A DNA stretch of 64,000 nucleotides from the NCBI RefSeq assembly GCF_010548375.1, contig NZ_JAAGLY010000007.1, positions 434,001-498,000 on the forward strand. Reading direction: 5' to 3'. How positions within the stretch are numbered: the stretch's first letter is position 1; every line of letters starts with the position of its first letter. The notes below the pieces were generated by a model that had not been told where the DNA came from, did no database searches, and was given only the letters and a program-made list of their open reading frames with translations. Of the stretch, positions 61,772 through 64,000 are shown one piece after another. The position numbers and the translations under genes were made by a program. The stretch comes from Streptomyces sp. SID13726 (GTDB taxonomy: Bacteria > Actinomycetota > Actinomycetes > Streptomycetales > Streptomycetaceae).

Positions 61772-61798
61772 GGCCCCGTCCGGTGTTCGGACGGGGCC
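61772..61798. terminator. intrinsic terminator-like hairpin A
   Basis: GGCCCCGTCCG and CGGACGGGGCC form an 11-base perfect stem around GTGTT. It lies between qcrB and trpD and is very similar to the hairpin at 61884-61915. Confidence 0.7.
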
Positions 61799-61810
61799 GC
61801 AGCTGTCTCA

Positions 61811-61831
61811 GGGGCGCGGGGAACTGCGCGA
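61811..61831 (+). repeat. dispersed intergenic repeat, copy 4 (truncated)
   Basis: Contains the GGGGCGCGGGGAACTGCGCG core, but the following ACCAGCC is replaced by AAGACG; an AACCCGCACCC stretch follows. It lies between two related hairpins. Confidence 0.8.
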
Positions 61832-61883
61832 AGACGCCCGCCCCCACCGAACCCGCACCCAGACCCGAACCCCACGCACGGCA

Positions 61884-61915
61884 AAGGGCCCGTCCGGCAA
61901 AGCGGACGGGCCCTT
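61884..61915 (-). terminator. qcrB operon terminator
   Basis: Perfect 13-base stem AAGGGCCCGTCCG/CGGACGGGCCCTT with a six-base loop, 38 bases after the minus-strand qcrB stop; on that strand the stem is followed by TTTGCC. Confidence 0.85.
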
Positions 61916-61952
61916 ACTACCGCGCGTGGCGAGCGCAGCGACAAGGCAGCGA

Positions 61953-63596
61953 TCAGTGGTGGCCGTGGCCGCTCGTGATCTCCTTGTACTCCTCGACGGT
62001 CGGCTTGGCGATCTGGGACTCCTCGCCGTAGTACGCCTCGCTCAGCTTGGCGCGCAGCTTCTCGGAGCCCTTCACCTTGCGCTCGACGCCGTTCTCGTCG
62101 ACCGTGGCGCCGATCGCGGCCGGGGCGTACTGCTCGTGCGCCGTGAGCGTGTGCAGCTGCTCCTGGCTGAGCGGCTCGTGCACCTCGATGAACTCACCGT
62201 GCGGCAGGCGCTTGATGATGCCGGACTCGCGTCCGTGCAGCACCTTGTCCTTGTCGCGGCGCTGGAGGCCGAGGCAGATCCGCTTGGTGGCGATGAACGC
62301 GAGGACCGGGGCGACGAAGAACGCGACCCGGACGAACCAGGTGATGGCGTTGATCGACAGGTGGAAGTGGGTGGCCCAGAGGTCGTTTCCACCACCGATC
62401 AGCAGCACCATGTACCAGGTGATCCACGCGACACCGAACGCCGTACGCGTCGGGGCGTTGCGCGGCCGGTCCAGGATGTGGTGCTCGCTCTTGTCGCCGG
62501 TGACCCAGGACTCGATGAACGGGTAGACCGCGATCGCGACCAGGACCAGCGGGAAGATCACCAGCGGGATGAACACACCCAGGACGAGCGTGTGACCCCA
62601 GAAGTTGATCTCCCAGCCCGGCATGACACGGATCAGGCCCTCGGAGAAGCCCATGTACCAGTCCGGCTGGGCGCCCGTGGACACCTGGTCGGGACGGTAG
62701 GGGCCCATCGACCAGATCGGGTTGATGGAGGCGATCGCCGCGATGGCCGCGATGACACCGAAGACCAGGAAGAAGAAGCCTCCGGCCTTGGCCATGTAGA
62801 CCGGCAGCAGCGGCATGCCGACGACGTTGTTGTTCGTCTTTCCGGGGCCCGCGAACTGCGTGTGCTTGTGGTAGAAGACCAGGATCAGGTGCGCCACCAT
62901 CAGGCCGAGCATGATGCCCGGCAGCAGCAGGACGTGGATCGAGTAGAAGCGGGCCACGAAGTCGCCGCCCGGGAACTCTCCGCCGAACAGGAAGAACGAC
63001 AGGTACGTGCCGACGATCGGCACGGACAGGATCGCGCCCTCCATGAAGCGGACACCGGTGCCGGAGAGCAGGTCGTCCGGGAGCGAGTAACCGGTGAAGC
63101 CGGTGAACATGCCGAGGACGAACAGCAGGAAGCCGAACAGCCAGTTGACCTCACGCGGCTTGCGGAACGCGCCCGTGAAGAACACCCGCATCATGTGCAC
63201 GAACATGCCGGCGAGGAAGATCAGCGCCGCCCAGTGGTGGATCTGCCGGATCAGCAGACCACCGCGCACATCGAAGGAGATGTGCATGGTCGAGTTGAAC
63301 GCCTCGGACATCAGCTGACCCTGAAGCGGGACGTAGCTGCCGTGGTACTCCACCTCGTTCATCGACGGGTGGAAGAACAGCGTCAGATACACACCCGTCA
63401 GGATGATGATGATGAAGCTGTACATGCACACTTCGCCCAGCATGAACGACCAGTGGTCGGGGAAGATCTTGCGCATGTTGGACTTGGCGAGGGAGTAGAT
63501 CCCCAGCCGGCCGTCGGCCCAGTCGGCGACGCGCTCGCCGGCGGGGGCCTTGTCGCGCCGCTCGCTGTTGTTCGCGGCGCTCTCGTTGTTGCTCAT
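61953..63596 (-). CDS. qcrB: cytochrome bc1 complex cytochrome b subunit
   Basis: Membrane di-haem cytochrome b of the actinobacterial bcc-aa3 supercomplex, moving electrons from menaquinol. 547 residues with about nine helices. Haem-His blocks: IRQIHHWAALIFLAGMFVHMMR and FYSIHVLLLPGIMLGLMVAHL; the Qo-site region includes ASINPIWSMGPYRP and PDWYMGFSEG. The actinobacterial C-terminal extension ends in SGHGHH. ATG at 63596 overlaps the qcrA stop. Confidence 0.96.
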   Translation of the reverse strand: MSNNESAANNSERRDKAPAGERVADWADGRLGIYSLAKSNMRKIFPDHWSFMLGEVCMYSFIIIILTGVYLTLFFHPSMNEVEYHGSYVPLQGQLMSEAFNSTMHISFDVRGGLLIRQIHHWAALIFLAGMFVHMMRVFFTGAFRKPREVNWLFGFLLFVLGMFTGFTGYSLPDDLLSGTGVRFMEGAILSVPIVGTYLSFFLFGGEFPGGDFVARFYSIHVLLLPGIMLGLMVAHLILVFYHKHTQFAGPGKTNNNVVGMPLLPVYMAKAGGFFFLVFGVIAAIAAIASINPIWSMGPYRPDQVSTGAQPDWYMGFSEGLIRVMPGWEINFWGHTLVLGVFIPLVIFPLVLVAIAVYPFIESWVTGDKSEHHILDRPRNAPTRTAFGVAWITWYMVLLIGGGNDLWATHFHLSINAITWFVRVAFFVAPVLAFIATKRICLGLQRRDKDKVLHGRESGIIKRLPHGEFIEVHEPLSQEQLHTLTAHEQYAPAAIGATVDENGVERKVKGSEKLRAKLSEAYYGEESQIAKPTVEEYKEITSGHGHH

Positions 63597-64000
63597 CCGC
63601 GCTCCCAGAATGCAGGACCGACGGGCTCCTCGAAGTCGCCGAGCGCTTCGAGGTAGCCCTCGTCGTTCACGCCGATCCGCAGCTGCGGCAGGGCGTGGCC
63701 GGCGGGGCCGAAGATCACCCGGGCACCGTCGGAGAGGTCGAAGGTGGACTGGTGGCAGGGGCAGAGCACGTGGTGCGTCTGCTGTTCGTACAGGGAGATC
63801 GGGCAGCCCACGTGGGTGCAGATCTTCGAGTACGCGACGATTCCCTCGTGCGACCACTCGAGCTCGCGCTTGTCCTTGATGTTGTCCGGCTGGATGCGGA
63901 CGATCATCAGGGCGGCCTTGGCGATCTCGGTCTGGAACTCCTCGTCGTGCTCCTCCAGGCCCTCGGGCTTGGCGAAGGTCAGCGAACCGACCGCGACGTC
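63593..64000 (-). CDS. qcrA: bc1 complex Rieske iron-sulfur subunit (partial)
   Basis: C-terminal 135 residues of QcrA; the N-terminus with its three membrane helices lies beyond the right edge. The [2Fe-2S] ligands are visible in KICTHVGCPI and LCPCHQSTFD, followed by GARVIFGPAGHALPQLRI. Coupled to qcrB by an ATGA overlap; qcrC should follow outside the window. Confidence 0.95.
   Translation of the reverse strand, partial: DVAVGSLTFAKPEGLEEHDEEFQTEIAKAALMIVRIQPDNIKDKRELEWSHEGIVAYSKICTHVGCPISLYEQQTHHVLCPCHQSTFDLSDGARVIFGPAGHALPQLRIGVNDEGYLEALGDFEEPVGPAFWERG

Overview
High-GC actinobacterial chromosome, almost certainly Streptomyces. The evidence is strong third-position G/C, many GTG and some TTG starts, TANNNT promoters placed seven bases before start codons, a class II DAHP synthase, SAM-IV and TPP riboswitches, a DtxR/DmdR-type iron box, and a gene order that matches from memory the S. 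coelicolor core around SCO2090-SCO2150. No database search was possible. There are no tRNA or rRNA genes, prophage, IS elements, CRISPR arrays or biosynthetic cluster. This is a conserved core region with some lineage-specific details.

Layout. 1-2.6 kb: start of the division/cell-wall cluster on the minus strand (rsmH-ftsL-ftsI, ftsI cut by the edge). 3-8.6 kb: beta-carbonic anhydrase, then a moxR-DUF58-transglutaminase operon. 8.8-11 kb: DUF3040, a methyltransferase and a HEPN protein. 11.2-14.8 kb: a degenerate ABC ATPase, a YhgE/Pip membrane protein and a TetR regulator behind a 32-bp palindrome. 15.2-17.5 kb: DUF4126 and a phytoene-desaturase-like oxidoreductase. 17.5-24.8 kb: a Tyr/Gln/Gly-rich membrane protein, metF, thiE, an Rv2175c-type DNA-binding protein, a ferredoxin-reductase-like enzyme and the TPP-riboswitch operon thiO-thiS-thiG. 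25-31.5 kb: PASTA kinase, endonuclease IV, a DUF4396 membrane protein behind a CsoR-like copper operator, a molybdopterin oxidoreductase, bfr/bfd and DAHP synthase. 31.5-37.3 kb: trp leader and fused anthranilate synthase, pfkA, the MacR/MacS two-component pair and plsC. 37.5-50.2 kb: lipase-like hydrolase, glucokinase, DUF5304, an ArsA-like ATPase with a 72-bp internal duplication, SRPBCC, metallophosphatase, acyl-CoA ligase, cholesterol oxidase, PimB-like and GT87 mannosyltransferases. 50.2-64 kb: metallopeptidase-like lipoprotein, two NlpC/P60 hydrolases, NYN RNase-like protein, zinc ribbon, rhomboid, RAM-domain protein, PQQ-propeller kinase, SAM-IV-controlled PLP enzyme, trpD and the 3' part of the bc1 operon (qcrB, end of qcrA).

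How the genes work together. Three themes recur: envelope growth and its control (ftsI/ftsL/rsmH, PASTA kinase, NlpC/P60 enzymes, PlsC, PimB/GT87), aromatic and tryptophan supply (DAHP synthase, trpE, trpD), and cofactor or one-carbon metabolism (thiOSG, thiE, metF, a SAM-sensing PLP enzyme). From pknL/Rv2175c through DAHP synthase, plsC, ArsA-like, SRPBCC, FadD, PimB, NlpC/P60, trpD and qcr, the gene content parallels mycobacterial Rv2175c-Rv2196, an old actinobacterial neighbourhood.

Most unusual observations: the exact in-frame 72-bp tandem duplication in the ArsA-like ATPase; the 32-bp operator before the degenerate ABC/YhgE/TetR cassette; the CsoR-type site before a DUF4396 gene; a low-complexity, prion-like membrane protein; a four-copy dispersed intergenic repeat; and several leaderless promoters including the trp attenuator peptide.
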